Source: an uncultured Acetatifactor sp.
GTDB taxonomy: Bacteria; Bacillota; Clostridia; Lachnospirales; Lachnospiraceae
Assembly (NCBI GenBank): GCA_934394515.1
Contig: CAKRRU010000120.1
Location: forward strand, 1 to 6,915
Length of the DNA stretch: 6,915 nucleotides
Direction of reading: 5' to 3'
Shown: positions 4,662 to 6,915 of the stretch, in pieces
How the letters are laid out: the number at the start of each line of letters is the position of its first letter
Numbering within the stretch: position 1 is the first letter of the stretch
Made by a program: the position numbers and the translations under genes
Notes under the pieces: model-generated
The model's input: the letters and a program-made list of their open reading frames with translations, nothing else
The model's database searches: none
What the model was told of the DNA's origin: nothing

Positions 4662-6915
4662 TGGAGAACCAACTGCAGAAGGATCGGGAACACAAGCTTC
4701 AGATCAACACGCAGGAGCAGCAGACGATAGAGACGACGGCGTTTGATGAACGTTTTTTGCAGCTGAAGCAGGAGAACTATGCGAACCAGACGGCGGAGCC
4801 GGATTCGCTCGCATTATATAGGGAAAAGACTGCGGAAATGAAGGATACTGCCGAGCTTGGAGGGACATCCGGCAAGGGAAAAAAGAGCATTAATGCCGAG
4901 AAGAAGGAGAAGATCCGCAGAAGCAAGGCATTGACAGGCAAAGCGACTGCCTATACAGAAGAAATTCACACACAACTGGCGCAGGTTCAGCAGGAGACAA
5001 CAAAAAATGATCCCGAGCTTCAGCTTCGGTTTCTGGAACAGTACCGTTTTACCCCACAAATGTTTGTGAGCAGCAATATCCGTGCAAATTTTAAGGAATA
5101 TGTGAGTCTGGTCAACAGCTATTACAAGCTTCAGGGCTTGTATGAGGAAAGCGAGGATGCGGCGGGCATGCAGCGGCTGGAGGCACTTGCACCGATTGTG
5201 GAGGCATTTACACACAGACTTTCGGTGTACTGTGAACAGAACAGAGTTTTCCTGAGCGGGGAAATCCTGGCTGATAAACAAAAGGCATCACAGCTGACGC
5301 AGCAGGAGATAGATAACTGGTACGGACTGGTCAGTGAGTATGAGCCGGAGACGGCAGAGCTTCCGGCGGCACCCGAGGAGCAGCTGACGGCAGAGGAAAT
5401 GAAGCAGGTGTGCGCCCAGATCCATCTGCTGCGGGAAGATGCCGAGGCAGACCCGAACAGTGATCCCGCATGGCTGGAGGATCTGCGGCTGAGAGAGCAA
5501 CGCTATCAGGCCTATTATCTCCTGGCGGCCAAAAAGGCCGAACTGGCAGACGGCGGGGACACGGCGGAGCTGGAGCAGACGATCCGGGAACTACAGGAGG
5601 ATGTCAGGAGGCTGGAACTGCGGAAACTGCGCATGGAACTGGGAATGCCGCAGGCCGGGCAGCAGACAGAGACTGTCCGCCGGACAAGAGAAGAAGCTAT
5701 CTCCACGGATTCGGATAAGCTAAGTTATCAGTCAAGAGACCGTCTGGCGGCATTGAACCGCAGTCTGCAGGAGGTGGGCGGATCGCCGGATACGGTGGCG
5801 TTGATCAGGCAGTATGTACAGGGAACCAGGTACCGGGTCGGTTATACCCGGGAAAGAGAGAATCTGCAGGCGGCGCGGAAAGCAGTTGAGAAGGCTTTGC
5901 AACAGGAGAATAATGAACAGATCCGCGAGGCACTTTTGGGGGTCAAGTCCTATTTTGACACAATGACAAACGGCACACTGGTAGTCCCGGAGGGGGCGGA
6001 GATCCTTGACTTTCGGAATAAGCGGCCGGAAGAGACCGGTACGGGCCAAAGAGGGGCTACGCGCAACGCCCTGATCCGCAAGCTGACGTATTGGAGTGAC
6101 CAGAAGGATACACCGTTGTTTGCCCATGAGCCCACGGTCAATGACCTGAAGCAGCGTCTGGTTTCCAACTGTTACATGATGGCATCCGTTGCCGGACTGG
6201 TGGAGTTTTCACCGGAGATCCTGAAAAGCTGTATCGTGGATGAGGGGGACAGTGTGGTGGTCCGGCTCTATGAGAGAAGAGTGGTCGAGAAGGCAAAGGA
6301 ACAGCCTGAGGAAGAAACGTCTGTGGAGGAATTGACGGAGGGAGAGTTACAGGAAGACCAGTTGGGGGATAATCTGATGAATGGCTTTGAAATGCTGGAT
6401 GACATCGAAGAGACGGAACTTACACCGATCTATGTGCGTGTCAGCAAGGAGATTCCCCGGATTGCCGGTGCGGATGCATTGTCTTCCGGTGCGCTCTGGA
6501 TGCAGATGATAGAGAAGGCGTGTGCATTTGTGGGAAAAGATAAGGTCAAGGGCTATCAGTCACTCTGGTACGGCGAGGTCGGATCGTTTCTGGAGCGGCT
6601 CCTTGGAATCTCCAAGGAGCCTGTGGACACGGAGAACGAAGACGCTTTGTTCGAAGAGATCCGCACCGGCAAGGAGCGTGGTTATGTCTATCATGCCGGA
6701 TCGAAGGGCACAGCAGGCAAGGAGGACGGTCTGAACGGCGGGCACGCCTATACGGTCATGGGGGCGAAAGAGATTGACGGGAAGAAGTGCATTCTCTTAA
6801 GAAACCCCTACAGTACCTTTTCCCTCCAGTATCAGGAGAACGGCGAGAAGACCAGAACCGGCGACCTGATCAATGTCTCCTCGGACGAGACCTACGGACA
6901 GTTCTATATCGAGGT
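4643..6915 (+). CDS. Calpain-like (family C2) cysteine protease with long helical N-terminus, 3' end outside window
   Basis: The frame runs without a stop from ATG 4643 to the window edge, giving 757 codons. AGGGGGA (4631-4637) gives a good ribosome-binding site; ATGs at 4658 and 4661 share the frame but are less well spaced. Residues 1 to about 490 are charged, Glu/Gln-rich and helical, with a coiled-coil-like stretch at 310-334 and no signal peptide or membrane helix. From about 491 the sequence follows the calpain protease core. PLF precedes DLKQRLVSNCYMMASVAGL, with Gln504 and Cys510 six residues apart, as in calpain Gln99 and Cys105. ALWMQMIEKACAFV (639-652) and KGYQSLWYGEVGSFLERLLG (658-677) match the segment between Cys and His. 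GGHAYTVMGA then gives His701 and LRNPYS gives Asn721. These are the expected oxyanion Gln and Cys-His-Asn triad, so a thiol protease is likely. An acidic insertion (about 549-594) interrupts the core. The protein is probably cytoplasmic; targets and any calcium dependence are unknown. Confidence 0.85.
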   Translation, partial: MDGKGMMENQLQKDREHKLQINTQEQQTIETTAFDERFLQLKQENYANQTAEPDSLALYREKTAEMKDTAELGGTSGKGKKSINAEKKEKIRRSKALTGKATAYTEEIHTQLAQVQQETTKNDPELQLRFLEQYRFTPQMFVSSNIRANFKEYVSLVNSYYKLQGLYEESEDAAGMQRLEALAPIVEAFTHRLSVYCEQNRVFLSGEILADKQKASQLTQQEIDNWYGLVSEYEPETAELPAAPEEQLTAEEMKQVCAQIHLLREDAEADPNSDPAWLEDLRLREQRYQAYYLLAAKKAELADGGDTAELEQTIRELQEDVRRLELRKLRMELGMPQAGQQTETVRRTREEAISTDSDKLSYQSRDRLAALNRSLQEVGGSPDTVALIRQYVQGTRYRVGYTRERENLQAARKAVEKALQQENNEQIREALLGVKSYFDTMTNGTLVVPEGAEILDFRNKRPEETGTGQRGATRNALIRKLTYWSDQKDTPLFAHEPTVNDLKQRLVSNCYMMASVAGLVEFSPEILKSCIVDEGDSVVVRLYERRVVEKAKEQPEEETSVEELTEGELQEDQLGDNLMNGFEMLDDIEETELTPIYVRVSKEIPRIAGADALSSGALWMQMIEKACAFVGKDKVKGYQSLWYGEVGSFLERLLGISKEPVDTENEDALFEEIRTGKERGYVYHAGSKGTAGKEDGLNGGHAYTVMGAKEIDGKKCILLRNPYSTFSLQYQENGEKTRTGDLINVSSDETYGQFYIE

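Noticed and set aside
5470..5718. 82-codon + strand frame inside the protease gene
   Set aside because: It is a Gly/Arg-rich out-of-frame shadow of the protease coding sequence. The same applies to 6522-6734 and to the minus-strand frames between 4814 and 6745.

Overview
The window looks like chromosome of an anaerobic Firmicute, most likely a gut Lachnospiraceae (Clostridia). This rests on the gene order relA/spoT, MBL hydrolase, hemZ on one strand, Gram-positive ribosome-binding sites (AAGGAG, GGAG, AGGGGG), moderate GC and the protein style. No sequence search was possible, so the genus is open. All five supported genes lie on the + strand. No rRNA, tRNA, CRISPR array or insertion sequence was seen.

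Left part (1-3545) is housekeeping. The window opens inside a long RelA/SpoT-family (p)ppGpp synthetase/hydrolase, of which only the regulatory C-terminal half is present (TGS, helical, CC/zinc-finger-like and ACT domains). A 111-base spacer full of inverted repeats leads to a small glyoxalase-II-like metallo-beta-lactamase-fold hydrolase. A second spacer (1887-2093) holds small hairpins, a good sigma-A-type promoter (TTGTGA, 17 bases, TATAAT) and a leader hairpin with two competing 3' arms. After it comes hemZ, a radical-SAM coproporphyrinogen dehydrogenase-like protein.

Right part (3546-6915) is the less ordinary half. After a 255-base spacer ending in an extended -10 promoter come two overlapping genes. 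The first is a 286-residue GNAT-type acetyltransferase that looks like two GNAT halves in tandem. The second is a large protein, open at the window's right edge after 757 codons, which I read as a calpain-type (family C2) cysteine protease. It has about 490 residues of helical, coiled-coil-like N-terminal sequence, then a calpain core with Gln504, Cys510, His701 and Asn721 in the right order and contexts. The core carries a strongly acidic insertion of about 46 residues.

The first three genes are a stress-signalling and metabolic neighbourhood. The last two appear to be a separate, translationally coupled transcription unit of unknown purpose. This GNAT plus bacterial calpain pair is the best candidate for something undescribed.
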